Part shown: positions 25,371 through 33,524 of the stretch, in pieces
How the letters are laid out: the number at the start of each line of letters is the position of its first letter
Numbering within the stretch: position 1 is the first letter of the stretch
The notes under the pieces: model-generated
What the model was told of the DNA's origin: nothing
What the model saw: only the letters and a program-made list of their open reading frames with translations
The model's database searches: none
Source of the DNA: Candidatus Methanoplasma sp.
GTDB taxonomy: Archaea > Thermoplasmatota > Thermoplasmata > Methanomassiliicoccales > Methanomethylophilaceae
Reading direction: 5' to 3'
Length of the DNA: 64,000 bases
Assembly: GCA_031256955.1 (NCBI GenBank)
Contig: JAIRPP010000014.1
Coordinates: 95,732-159,731, forward strand
Made by a program: the position numbers and the translations under genes

Positions 25371-26860
25371 TGGATTCCTCCATCATAACCGACCTGTTCC
25401 GCGAGTTCACGCCGATGGCGCCCATGCTGGTCATGCTGCTGGGCGCCCTGGTCATGCCCGCGGTCTCCCTCGGATACAAGAGGAGGGGCGGCGTGGCCGC
25501 CGTCTCCCTGGCCGCGATAGCGGCCTCGCTGCTGATCAACGCGGTCCTGCTGGCCTCCGGGTATTCCGGGGAGTACGGCGGGCTGTTCGGGTACGACGCG
25601 TTCTCGGGGCTGATGATCCTGCTGTTCCAGTCCGTGGCCTTCCTGGCCGCGCTGGTGTCCGCGTCGAGCACGGAGACCACCAGGCTCCACTTCGGGGCCT
25701 ACAGCTCCCTGCTGCTGGCCGCCACCGCGGGCATGATGTTCGTGGCGACGGCCGACGACCTGATCACCATCTTCGTGGGCGTGGAGCTCGCGAGCATAAC
25801 CTCGTACATCCTCGCCGCGATGAAGCGGAAGGACCCGCGCGCCGCGGAGGCGGCCGTCAAGTACGTGATCATAGGCGGCCTGTCCACGGCGATGACCGTC
25901 TACGGCCTCAGCATGCTGTACGGCGTGGCGGGGACCACCAGCCTGGACGGCATAGCCGCCTCGCTCTCGACGGCCGGCTTCAGCTGGGCGTTCGGGATCG
26001 CGGTGGTCATGATGATCGCCGGGTACGGGTTCAAGATCGCCGCGGTGCCGTTCCACATGTGGGCGCCCGACGTCTACGAGGGAGCGGCCACCCCTGTGTC
26101 CATGTTCCTCGCGACGGGCTCCAAGAAGCTCGGCATAGTGGTGTTCTTCAAGATCTTCCTGCTGCTCTTCGTGGCGGGGAGCGCGGTCGCGTCGTTCGCC
26201 ACCGAGGAGGTGCAGTACGCGTTCGCCATAGTCGCCGCGCTGACGATGACCATCGGCAACGTGGTCGCGATAGCCCAGACGAACATCAAGAGGATGCTGG
26301 CGTACTCCAGCATAGCCCAGGCGGGATACATCCTGATCGTCATGGCGGTCATGAGCGAGTACGCCCTGACGGGAGGCCTGTTCCACATGTTCACGCACGT
26401 GTTCATGAAGGGAGGGGCCTTCCTGATAGTCGGCGCGCTCATCTGCGTCGGCGTGGGCGAGAAGATCTCCGACTACCGCGGGCTCGGCAGGCGCGCCCCG
26501 TTCCTGGCGTTCGCGATGCTGGTGTTCCTCTTCGCGCTCGCAGGGATACCGCCGCTCTCCGGGTTCACGTCCAAGGTGATCCTGTTCTCCGCCGCCATCT
26601 TCGACGGCGACGGGGTCATGACCCAGTGGATCTGGCTGGCGTTCGTGGCGGTCCTCAACTCGGCCATATCGCTCTACTACTATGCCAGGGTCGCGAAGGC
26701 CATGTACATAGAGAAGGGCGAGAGCGAGGCGAAGCTGAAGGTGCCCGCCCCGTTCCTGGCGGCGATCGCGGTCTGCCTCGCGCTGACCGTGATCCTCGGA
26801 GTGTACCCGCAGCTCCTGCTGGACTTCTGCGCGGACGCCGCGTCCGCGCTGTTCGGCTGA
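25370..26860 (+). CDS. fpoN: Fpo/Nuo complex subunit N (antiporter-like)
   Basis: The 496-residue NuoN-type subunit closes the operon. It has about 14 transmembrane helices with the family stretches VGVELASITSYILAAMKRKD, GYGFKIAAVPFHMWAPDVYEGAATPVSMF and AQTNIKRMLAYSSIAQAGYIL. All three antiporter-like subunits (L, M, N) are thus present, which implies the full pumping arm. A terminator-like hairpin follows about 20 bases after the stop. No fpoF or fpoO reading frame occurs before or after it in the window. Confidence 0.96.
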   Translation: MDSSIITDLFREFTPMAPMLVMLLGALVMPAVSLGYKRRGGVAAVSLAAIAASLLINAVLLASGYSGEYGGLFGYDAFSGLMILLFQSVAFLAALVSASSTETTRLHFGAYSSLLLAATAGMMFVATADDLITIFVGVELASITSYILAAMKRKDPRAAEAAVKYVIIGGLSTAMTVYGLSMLYGVAGTTSLDGIAASLSTAGFSWAFGIAVVMMIAGYGFKIAAVPFHMWAPDVYEGAATPVSMFLATGSKKLGIVVFFKIFLLLFVAGSAVASFATEEVQYAFAIVAALTMTIGNVVAIAQTNIKRMLAYSSIAQAGYILIVMAVMSEYALTGGLFHMFTHVFMKGGAFLIVGALICVGVGEKISDYRGLGRRAPFLAFAMLVFLFALAGIPPLSGFTSKVILFSAAIFDGDGVMTQWIWLAFVAVLNSAISLYYYARVAKAMYIEKGESEAKLKVPAPFLAAIAVCLALTVILGVYPQLLLDFCADAASALFG

Positions 26861-26880
26861 AACTGATTATAAACCTCTTC

Positions 26881-26914
26881 GGCGGGCCCGGTTCCGGGCC
26901 CGCCATGCCTTTTA
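26881..26914 (+). terminator. Terminator-like hairpin after fpoN
   Basis: A perfect 10-bp stem (GGCGGGCCCG with CGGGCCCGCC, loop GTTC) is followed nine bases later by a short TTTT. It lies about 20 bp after the fpoN stop and most likely ends or protects the long fpo message. A second short stem, CGCGCCGG/CCGGCGCG, sits at 26928-26949. Confidence 0.6.
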
Positions 26915-26994
26915 TCACAGATCTGCGCGCGCCGGCGCACACCGGCGCGGACGAGGAACATAGAGAAAAGCGGCAGGGGCGCGCCATCAGAATC

Positions 26995-27240
26995 GCGGAA
27001 AGCCCGGGTCGCCGAGCTTCCAACTTGCAGCGACCCGGACCGTGACGACAGGAGGTGGATGCTCTGGTATCCGTTTACCGTCGCAAAGGCGGTCTATCGA
27101 TCAGGATACGCGTCGGAGCTATGTCGATCGACATCGACATAGACTGGCCGTAAACTGATCAACCGTACGGTTCCACGTTACGGGCCCGGTCCTCTTTCAG
27201 AGGGCCGTCACCTCCCTTGGTCAGACTATTATTTTTTTGA
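26995..27240 (+). ncRNA. Candidate structured RNA of unknown class
   Basis: No protein frame fits here, but the sequence folds well by eye. A 9-bp stem pairs 27004-27012 with 27030-27038. A closing helix pairs GGAGGTG (27051-27057) with CACCTCC (27209-27215). Inside it are four arms: 27067-27109 with a nested 6-bp stem 27077-27093; a perfect 10-bp stem 27119-27142; 27146-27186 enclosing the palindrome AACCGTACGGTT; and 27188-27206. A T7 tract at 27232-27238 could end the transcript. I recognise no known RNA family. It could be a regulatory RNA or a processed 3' region of the fpo message. Confidence 0.4.
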
Positions 27241-27487
27241 TATATATCTCTGCCTGTCTCCGAGCTATGGGTTTTTCGACAGCCGCTCTAGCATCGTGCG
27301 GGCGCGGCATGTGGCGAACGGGCTCCGAGCCAGGCGGCGGAGAATCATTGCGGGCCGAATGCGATCTACAGGCACAGGTTCGGAAGCGACGGGCGCGGCT
27401 CCCGCTCCACGGGCTGTTTCCATGCTAGGCGGCGGAACGGAATGGGGCGTGAAAACCGTTAAGTATGATACAAACATGTGAGAGCCA
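27241..27487. other. Gap before polyprenyl synthase, promoter-like elements only
   Basis: No believable gene is seen. A TATA-like GATATATAT at 27239-27247 could drive a further short RNA. A second weak box, TTAAGTAT at about 27461-27468, lies 20-27 bp before the ATG of the polyprenyl synthase and would give a leaderless message. The composition between them is GC-rich without clear hairpins. Confidence 0.35.
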
Positions 27488-28453
27488 ATGGATACGCGGT
27501 GGCATCTCGCTGTTTCTAAAGACCTCTCCGCAGTGAGCGAGGTCATGGGATCCTCCATAAGGTCCGACAGCCCGGAGCTCACCGAGATATGCGAATACGC
27601 GCTCGGCTCCGGCGGGAAGAAGATACGCCCGGCCATGTGCATACTGGCGTTCCGCGCATGCGGCGGGGAGGATTCCAAACAGGCGGTCGAGGTGGGGGCG
27701 GCTCTGGAGATGATACACAGCGCGACGCTCATCCACGACGACATCAACGACGAGGGCGACCTGCGCAGGGGCGCCAAGGTCGCCTACAAGAGGTACTCCA
27801 TAAGCAGGTCCATAATCGCCGGCGACTTCCTGTTCGCGGCGGGGTTCAACCTGATAGGCGGCGCGTCCAGGGAGATCATAAAGTGCATATTCGAGGCGGC
27901 CTCCGCCATGGGCGCGGGAGAGTTCGACCAGAAGGGGTTCGAGCACGACCCCCGCGTGACGGAGTCCAGCTATCTGAGGATCATAGAGGAGAAGACCGCG
28001 CGCCTGATAGAGTGCGCCGCCAGATCCGGGGCGTTCCTCGCCCGCGCCGACGCGTCCGCGGCGGACGCTCTGGGATCGTTCGCGCACGACATAGGCATGG
28101 CGTTCCAGATCGTGGACGACACCCTCGACGTGGTCGGGGAGGAGGGCGCCACAGGCAAGAGGATCGGGAGCGACATAATGGAGGGGAAGCCGACGCTCCC
28201 CATCATCTACGCCATGCAGGACCCGTCTCTGGGAGGAAGGATAAGGGAGCTGTTCGAATCGCCCCGCCTGGACTGGGCGGAGGCGGAGGAGGCGATCTCC
28301 CTGATAAAGTCCACCGACGCCATACAGAGGTGCCTCTCGAAGGCCAGGGGCATGGCCGAGGGCGCGATAGGCCTCCTGGACGCGCTGGAGGAATCGGAAT
28401 ACAAGGGCGCGCTGAGGGATCTGGCGCGCTACATAGTGGACAGGGACAGGTGA
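27488..28453 (+). CDS. Polyprenyl diphosphate synthase, predicted long-chain
   Basis: The 321-residue trans-prenyltransferase has both Asp-rich motifs: DDIND at 84-88 and VDDTLD near 215. The fifth residue before the first motif is Ala79 (SATLIHDD). Small residues there are known to allow products longer than C20, whereas C20 enzymes carry Phe. The other synthase in this window, at 59.9 kb, has Phe at this place. This one therefore probably makes a C25 or longer chain for a membrane electron carrier such as methanophenazine or a quinone. Its position after the fpo operon and before a reductase of the geranylgeranyl reductase family fits that idea. Product length is inferred, not shown. Confidence 0.88.
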   Translation: MDTRWHLAVSKDLSAVSEVMGSSIRSDSPELTEICEYALGSGGKKIRPAMCILAFRACGGEDSKQAVEVGAALEMIHSATLIHDDINDEGDLRRGAKVAYKRYSISRSIIAGDFLFAAGFNLIGGASREIIKCIFEAASAMGAGEFDQKGFEHDPRVTESSYLRIIEEKTARLIECAARSGAFLARADASAADALGSFAHDIGMAFQIVDDTLDVVGEEGATGKRIGSDIMEGKPTLPIIYAMQDPSLGGRIRELFESPRLDWAEAEEAISLIKSTDAIQRCLSKARGMAEGAIGLLDALEESEYKGALRDLARYIVDRDR

Positions 28454-28457
28454 GCCT

Positions 28458-29546
28458 GTGCGCGAGAGCACGGACGTGCTGGTGGTAGGAGCTGGCCCCG
28501 CCGGGAGCACGGCGGCGATGTACGCCGCGGAGAAGGGGGTCAGCGTCACGCTCATAGAGAGGAGGGGCGAGATAGGCTCCCCCGTGAGATGCGGGGAGCT
28601 GGTCCCGTCCGACGAGGAGATCCGGGGCATGTTCCCGTCCGTGGAGGGCATAGAGGGGCTGTTCGACATGCCGAGGAGCCTGCGCGTGAGGGAGATAGAG
28701 GGCATAGGGCTGAACGACCCGCGCGGGAGGCGCAGCCTCATAGACTTCACGGGATACGTCACCGACCGCGACCGCTTCGACTCGCACCTCGCCTCCAAGG
28801 CGGAGGAGGCGGGCGCGGAGCTGGTCACGGGATGCATGTTCAAGAGGGCCGCGGGGGGGATCGCCCAGACGAGCGCGGGGGAGATAGCGTACAAGGTCCT
28901 GATCGGCGCGGACGGCCCGTGGTCCCGCGTTGCGGGGAGCCTGGGGCTCCCGAAGAACCGCAGCCCGTACCCGGCGGTCACCGCCCAGGCGGAGGGGGAC
29001 TTCGATCCATACGTGGAGATGTTCTTCGGGGGGATCGCCCCCGGCGCGTACGGCTGGATCATACCCAAGGACGGCAGGGCGAACGTGGGCGTGGGCTTCT
29101 CCCCCAAGTTCGCGAGCGGGCCCGTCGGCGGATACTTCGACGCGTTCGCGGAGAGGCACGGGTTCAAGCTGGCGACCAAGGTCAGCGGCAAGCACGTGCC
29201 CAGCGAGGGCATGGCGTCGAGGGTGGCGTCGGAGGACGGCATGATCGTGGGGGACGCGGCGGGGCAGGTGATACCCGTGAACGGCGGGGGGATACCCCTG
29301 GCCCTCATAGGCGGGAGGGCGTGCGGGGAGATAGCGGCCGACCGCGTCCTGAGGGGCAGGCCCCTGTCGGACTACCAGGCGGAGTGCGAGAGGATATTCA
29401 GGAAGCCCCTGGACGTCGCCGCCGGCAACAAGAGGCTCGCGGACGCGCTGGCGTTCAGGTCGGACTTCTCCACCGCGCTGTGCATGAGGCTCCTGGGCGC
29501 GAGGAGGATGGGCAGGATGATCCGCTGCGGGCGCTTATTTCCCTGA
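28458..29546 (+). CDS. Geranylgeranyl reductase family flavoprotein
   Basis: The 362-residue protein is complete. It has the N-terminal FAD motif VLVVGAGPAGSTAAMYAA, the family box SPVRCGELVP with its conserved Cys, the ARG-like middle region with DGPWSRVA, and the second FAD motif GDAAGQVIPVNGGGIP. It reduces double bonds of prenyl chains, as in archaeol synthesis. It starts with GTG, four bases after the polyprenyl synthase stop, so both are in one operon. The neighbour's predicted long product suggests it could saturate the side chain of an electron carrier. The archaeol role is equally possible, and the reductase at the window's left edge would be the alternative enzyme. Confidence 0.9.
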   Translation: MRESTDVLVVGAGPAGSTAAMYAAEKGVSVTLIERRGEIGSPVRCGELVPSDEEIRGMFPSVEGIEGLFDMPRSLRVREIEGIGLNDPRGRRSLIDFTGYVTDRDRFDSHLASKAEEAGAELVTGCMFKRAAGGIAQTSAGEIAYKVLIGADGPWSRVAGSLGLPKNRSPYPAVTAQAEGDFDPYVEMFFGGIAPGAYGWIIPKDGRANVGVGFSPKFASGPVGGYFDAFAERHGFKLATKVSGKHVPSEGMASRVASEDGMIVGDAAGQVIPVNGGGIPLALIGGRACGEIAADRVLRGRPLSDYQAECERIFRKPLDVAAGNKRLADALAFRSDFSTALCMRLLGARRMGRMIRCGRLFP

Positions 29547-30002
29547 CTTCCTGCGGTGCCCCCTGGTGGCGGAGCCGCATATGGGGCACTCGTCCGTCTT
29601 CTCCGAGAACCACTTCCCGCATCCGACGCATTTATAGTTCCATCTCTCCACTCTCTTTATCCCGGCGACGCCGACGGGCCTGTAGGGGAGACCCATGATC
29701 CTGGCGACGTTCTGTATGGAGTAGTCGTCGGTGAGGATGGTCCCGCCCGTGTCGAGGGCCAGGGCCAGGACCGTGAAGTCCACGGGGGACAGCCTGCCGG
29801 AGTCCCCGCTCTTGGACGCGGCCTTGGAGACCGCGTCCAGGGAGGCCTTGGTGCAGTCCGAGACCCTGAGGAGGTCCCCCCAGAGGTCCAGCCTCCTGTC
29901 TCCGTGCCTCCTGAGCTCGCCGACCACTCCGGGAGGGCAGACGAAATCCTCGTCGGGCAGGTTCTCCATGGAGAACAGGGCTGAGCTGTCTAGAACCAGC
30001 AT
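29535..30002 (-). CDS. nob1: Nob1-like rRNA endonuclease (PIN domain plus zinc ribbon)
   Basis: The 155-residue protein has a PIN nuclease domain with Asp5 in LVLDSSAL, the DFTVLALAL and LTDDYSIQNVA acidic motifs, and a C-terminal zinc ribbon made by CVGC and CPIC. Archaeal Nob1 trims the 3' end of 16S rRNA in late small-subunit maturation. The length matches the archaeal form. The start is ATG with a TATA-like TTGATAAC about 25-30 bp upstream, again suggesting a leaderless mRNA. The 3' end overlaps the convergent reductase gene by 12 bp. Confidence 0.93.
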   Translation of the reverse strand: MLVLDSSALFSMENLPDEDFVCPPGVVGELRRHGDRRLDLWGDLLRVSDCTKASLDAVSKAASKSGDSGRLSPVDFTVLALALDTGGTILTDDYSIQNVARIMGLPYRPVGVAGIKRVERWNYKCVGCGKWFSEKTDECPICGSATRGHRRKSGK

Positions 30003-30092
30003 GAGGCTCGATCGCCGGATCTCGTTATCAAGGTTTCCATGGGCGGGTCCTGGACAGAAAAGATAAAAACGATAGATCCGTGCAGATTCCGT

Positions 30093-30533
30093 ATGGTTTC
30101 GAACAGGCAGAGGCTAGCCATAATGTGGGGGGTGACTCTGATAGGATCCGCGGTATACATCGCGCTCCAGCTGGACGAGTACGGGCTCGAGGGGCATTCG
30201 CCTCTCAAGCTGTTCCTAGCGTACGCGTTTATCCCCATATTCATCGCATCCCTCACGCTCGGGATCACGGTCGCATACGCGATCTCTCGCAAGAGGTCTC
30301 CCTCGGGCGACATAGACGTGAGGTCCATATGGGTCGGAGAGGGCGCGTGCACGTCCGTCGCGCTGGTCTTCGCCCCCATGATAGTCGCATTGCTCGCTCT
30401 GGCGCTGCTGTTCGCATTCTACGGCGGCTCGGGAGACGGATATGTGTACTCCGCTTTGTTCGCCCTGGCGGCCGTCGTATTCGTCGCCATGCTGGCACGG
30501 TGGCGGAAAGCCATCGGAAAGAATGAGGCGTGA
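30093..30533 (+). CDS. Hypothetical four-helix membrane protein
   Basis: I do not recognise this 146-residue protein. It shows four hydrophobic segments (about residues 9-26, 42-62, 85-110 and 117-135) with short charged loops and a basic tail. The start shown, MVSNRQRLAIMWG, lies about 25 bp after an AAGATAAAAAC TATA-like box. An upstream in-frame ATG at 30039 would place the box inside the gene. It is the first gene of the accessory stretch that runs to 36 kb, and has no partner that reveals a function. Confidence 0.6.
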   Translation: MVSNRQRLAIMWGVTLIGSAVYIALQLDEYGLEGHSPLKLFLAYAFIPIFIASLTLGITVAYAISRKRSPSGDIDVRSIWVGEGACTSVALVFAPMIVALLALALLFAFYGGSGDGYVYSALFALAAVVFVAMLARWRKAIGKNEA

Positions 30534-30653
30534 CTCGATCGCCCGGGCGCACGAGGGCGGGGCCGGACCCGCTTCCACTCGATTTCCTAGAGAGCCAAAT
30601 TTTATAAGATCGATTTACGTCATCTCCGCGGGGGGACCGAGAGATAGAAACAT

Positions 30654-31019
30654 ATGTTCAGACAGACAAAAGCATATGAGATGAAGGTCCCTGAGGGATG
30701 TGCAGAGCTCACGAGAGACGAGATGGAATACGATGGTGGATGGCCCACTTTTGTAGCAGGTATCCTCTGTACAGTCATATCTGTCGCATGCACAGCTGCG
30801 GGTTATAACGATGCAGCCACTGTTTTTGCCCTGGCAGGGGCAGTGTTGACTCTTGGCAGTGTCGCAATAACGATTAATGCGGGTGTAAAAGTAGCGCAGG
30901 GCGTAGCTACGGTAGCGCAGGAGGCGACTTTTGGAAAGGGGATCGCCACAGGCATTATCGATTTGGGCGTGAATCTGTGCGGGACAGGCGCTTCGTACGG
31001 ACTGAGCAAAAAGGGATGA
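30654..31019 (+). CDS. Small hydrophobic protein with double-glycine-type leader, copy 1
   Basis: The 121-residue product begins with a charged 29-residue stretch ending in ELTRDEMEYDGG. That resembles the double-glycine leaders of class II bacteriocin-like peptides, where peptidase-ABC transporters cut after GG. The remaining 92 residues are Gly/Ala-rich with two to three hydrophobic segments and three Cys shared with copy 2. Between copies the leader differs at one site (Ala17/Val) and the last 55 residues at only a few, while residues 31-60 differ strongly. It sits behind a TATA box (30601-30607) and has a lower-GC, AT-tolerant codon mix than its neighbours. A secreted antimicrobial or signalling peptide is a hypothesis; no C39 peptidase is in the window. 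Confidence 0.7.
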   Translation: MFRQTKAYEMKVPEGCAELTRDEMEYDGGWPTFVAGILCTVISVACTAAGYNDAATVFALAGAVLTLGSVAITINAGVKVAQGVATVAQEATFGKGIATGIIDLGVNLCGTGASYGLSKKG

Positions 31020-31088
31020 ACTCCGTGGAAAAATCGAACAGTTATGTCGAGAATGGGACCACCATCTTCTACTCTGGGGAAAATCGAG

Positions 31089-31805
31089 ATGCATAATTCA
31101 GACGAATTCTTCGGATATGTCGTCTGTGGGATATCGATCGCATTGGGGTTAGTCGCGGTGTTCCTGTCGCTGGCGCTGTCTCTGTCCGAATTCGGCATGG
31201 GTTTGCAGGCTCTGTTCGTTGCGTACGTCGCGTCCATGTGCGCTGTCGCGTTTGCCGTGGGCGCGCGCTGGAAGAGGAGGGGCGGGAGCAGGACCGCATG
31301 GAAGAAATCCAGGCTGGCGGCCATGCTCATGGCGTGGGCTCCGGGGATGGGGCACGCCTATCTGGATCGTCTCGGGGAGGGCGTCAAGTTTCTTGTGGCG
31401 GCCGCCATAAGCTCGGCTGTGACTCTGGCGGCGGTCCCGCTCCATGAGCCCGACCTGGCGCTCTATGGGCTCTTTATGCTGATATTCTCGGCCACGTGGT
31501 CGTGCATCGATGTGAACAGGATATGCGACGAGATGGATCTTCCGTATACGAAGAGCGTATTGGGGGCGGGGATGGAGATGCATTTCAAGAGGAGCGATGT
31601 GCTCGAAGTCCTCCTGTTCGCATGCATGGGGCTGACGATGTTCGGCGTCGGGCACGTGATCATCACGGACTTGATGACCGAGCCTCTCCCGGATAAGGCC
31701 TACATAGCTCTCTTCGACTGCGTCGCGCCCCTGTTCCCGATAGCCATAGCCGCGAAGTATGCGGCGATCCATCTGGCGAAACGCAGGAAGGGGGCTGGGA
31801 AGTGA
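31089..31805 (+). CDS. Polytopic membrane protein of duplicated cassette, copy 1 (TM2-like)
   Basis: The 238-residue protein has about six hydrophobic segments. After a basic stretch (RWKRRGGSRTAWKK) comes AWAPGMGHAYLDRLGEGVKFL, which resembles the PGxGxxYxGxxxxG core of TM2-type small membrane domains. A conserved middle loop, DVNRICDEMDLPY, is almost the same in copy 2. I chose the start that aligns with copy 2 (MHNSDEFFGY versus MSNSDESFGY). It lies 69 bp after the double-glycine protein in both cassettes, so the two are a unit. An immunity or export-helper role is possible but unproven. Confidence 0.7.
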   Translation: MHNSDEFFGYVVCGISIALGLVAVFLSLALSLSEFGMGLQALFVAYVASMCAVAFAVGARWKRRGGSRTAWKKSRLAAMLMAWAPGMGHAYLDRLGEGVKFLVAAAISSAVTLAAVPLHEPDLALYGLFMLIFSATWSCIDVNRICDEMDLPYTKSVLGAGMEMHFKRSDVLEVLLFACMGLTMFGVGHVIITDLMTEPLPDKAYIALFDCVAPLFPIAIAAKYAAIHLAKRRKGAGK

Positions 31806-32220
31806 CTGCCGGGGCCGCGCCTATGAGGTATATGGGGGACAATCACGGCCTCGCACCAGGATGGGGGTCCGACATGAAAGATGGGAGAGAGGATGCGATC
31901 GCGTGCGCCTCGGCGGGTCTCGCGCTCGCGGCGCTCGCGCCTCTCTCAGACTTCGTTTCCACACAACGCCCCATAGAATCAGAAACAAACGCTTTCGGCG
32001 ACCACTGAGGCGGCGACATGAAGAACGCATGGGATCGGGTCAAAAGGAGATCGGCTAAGGAATGTCACGTGTCTTCATACAGCGACCCCGTCAGTCCGTT
32101 GTCGAATGAGCCGTGCTGTAAAAAACAGCCGCGGAGCGTCGAGGTCAGAACGGGGAATCGCAGGTCTTCGGCGCGGGTCTCGCCCGCGCATCTGCTTTTG
32201 CCAATTGCGGAGGGACGAAT
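31806..32220. other. 415-bp stretch without a convincing gene
   Basis: Two short frames chain through here: a 68-codon GTG frame overlapping the cassette stop (31802-32008) and a 68-codon ATG frame (32018-32224) that overlaps the next TTG start by four bases. Both have poor codon use and no recognisable motif, and neither is found after cassette copy 2. They may be chance or decayed genes. A GGAGGGA ribosome binding site at its end serves the next gene. Confidence 0.4.
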
Positions 32221-32814
32221 TTGAAAGAGACGGATAAATTCGAGATCATAGTCATACTGCCGATAGCGGCCGCGGTCTTTATCGGCTACTTTATGCGTGG
32301 GATGCAGGGCGTGCTCATCGCGGCATCGATCGTTGTCGCCTTCTTCATCGCCGCGCTGGTCTACATTTTCTATATATGCCCCAGGCTGCCCGATAGAGAA
32401 CCACGCGTATGCGATACGAAGGGGGAGATCGAGATCCATATCTCCTGCTCCAGGCACAATCCTAACCGCAAGCCGATGTCGATCCTCGTGAACGGCGAGA
32501 GCGTTGCGACAGTCTTCAGGGGATCGGAAATATGTATAAATGTGAACGCGGGCGACCTGATATCCGCGAGGGATGCCGCTGGAAACGCGTCGGAGCCCGT
32601 CGTCGCAGGGATCGGGTCGAGGTACGTCGCGCGGATCGATTATTCCGCCGGTTCGCATCCGATCATAGCGGACGCGTCCGAGACCGCGGAGGGCATGGCG
32701 AAAAAACAACGCGACAGGGTTCATTCGAACAGAGGGGTGTTCTGGATTCTCCTCTTTCTGTGTTGCTCGGCTTTGATGGCGATCGCACTGAGGGTGATCG
32801 CGCTCTCGCCCTGA
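32221..32814 (+). CDS. Hypothetical membrane protein
   Basis: I do not recognise this 197-residue protein. Two hydrophobic helices at about residues 9-55 are followed by a soluble domain of about 110 residues (from RVCDTKGEIEIHIS) and a final helix near residues 173-193. The soluble part has a beta-rich look (SILVNGESVATVFRGSEI) and contains three cysteines. It starts with TTG, supported by a GGAGGGA site five bases upstream. It lies between the two copies of the duplicated cassette and may belong to the same accessory unit. Confidence 0.55.
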   Translation: MKETDKFEIIVILPIAAAVFIGYFMRGMQGVLIAASIVVAFFIAALVYIFYICPRLPDREPRVCDTKGEIEIHISCSRHNPNRKPMSILVNGESVATVFRGSEICINVNAGDLISARDAAGNASEPVVAGIGSRYVARIDYSAGSHPIIADASETAEGMAKKQRDRVHSNRGVFWILLFLCCSALMAIALRVIALSP

Positions 32815-33035
32815 TGCGCGACGCCATCGCCACATCCATGTGCGCCATGCCGCTGGCCGCGTTCCTCGTGATCCGGTCCTCGCTGTCCTTTACCGGGGCG
32901 TGCGACGAGATGGGGCCGCTGCGCGATCTCCATCTCGCCTCCGGCCGCATGGGTCCCGCTCTCGCGCCGCCGCAGGGCGCACGGAGGACGGTTCGCAAGG
33001 GTCGCTGCGCACGAACGAAAGAGAGGAGTCCTAAC

Positions 33036-33395
33036 CTATGGTCGGGAGTCCGCGCCCCTCCCCTCGGCCATGAACACGATCCTGCGCGTGTCCGCGTCCG
33101 CTATGACCGTTATGTACCTGTGCCCGCGCCTGAACGAGGTCTCGTCGAGCATCACCCTCCTCACGCCCGACAGGTCCATCGCGTCCAGCTCGCGCCGCAC
33201 GTGCCCCTCGAGGATCCCGTCCAGGACCCAGCGGCCCGCGCGGAGGATCTCCGCCGCCCTCGACACGGGCATCCCCCGCATCAGGGCCAGCGCCCTCCTC
33301 TCGAAGCCCAGGGTGTGCGACACGCCCTCCACGAACCACGGCTCCTCCACGCCCAGGACCGCTGAGAACACGTCGCTAGCGCTCTTCTCCGCCAT
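33036..33395 (-). pseudogene. ISL3-family transposase remnant
   Basis: The 119-residue frame contains VMLDETSFRRGHRYITVIADAD, the start of the DDE catalytic domain of ISL3 transposases, preceded by the helix-turn-helix-like MPVSRAAEILR. Intact ISL3 transposases have about 400 residues. Here the chain stops in a TAG right after the first catalytic Asp region. The zinc-finger block expected between the N-terminal VEEPWFVEGV and the FERRALALMRG segment also seems deleted. No inverted repeats are obvious. It lies about 45 bp before cassette copy 2, so an insertion event may have accompanied the cassette duplication. Confidence 0.75.
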
Positions 33396-33524
33396 GCCCC
33401 CGGCATGCCCCGCCGGGGCTTAAACCGTTGCCCCGCCGGGACCCGTTTCCACTCTATTTCCTAGAGAGCCTTTTATAAGATCGATTTACGTCATCTCCGC
33501 GGGGGGACCGAGAGGTAGAAACAT

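Larger units (their letters stand above)
30566..31805 (+). repeat. Duplicated two-gene cassette, copy 1
   Basis: This 1.24-kb segment recurs at 33440-34676 in the same orientation. The first 90 bases, with the promoter TTTATAAGATCG and untranslated leader, are nearly identical in the two copies, as are both ends of the first gene. The second gene is more diverged. The extra AAAT before the TATA box is the only obvious indel in the leader. Confidence 0.85.

Noticed and set aside
26995..27012. GCGGAAAGCCC resembling the conserved GGAAAG box of RNase P RNA
   Set aside because: The partner 3' conserved region (ACAGAA...GGCTT) was not found at a fitting distance, so RNase P RNA is not supported.
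27374..27392. CAGGTTCGGAAGCGAC resembling the SRP RNA helix 8 tetraloop region
   Set aside because: The stem next to the GGAA loop does not pair and the typical AGCAG side is missing.
32815..33038. Read-through of TAG as pyrrolysine in the transposase remnant
   Set aside because: The sequence after the TAG shows no ISL3 transposase similarity, so the frame is truncated and not a pyrrolysine protein.
32532..33365. 277-codon plus-strand frame across the hypothetical gene and the transposase remnant
   Set aside because: It is Arg-rich, runs across two better-supported genes in other frames and has no recognisable content.
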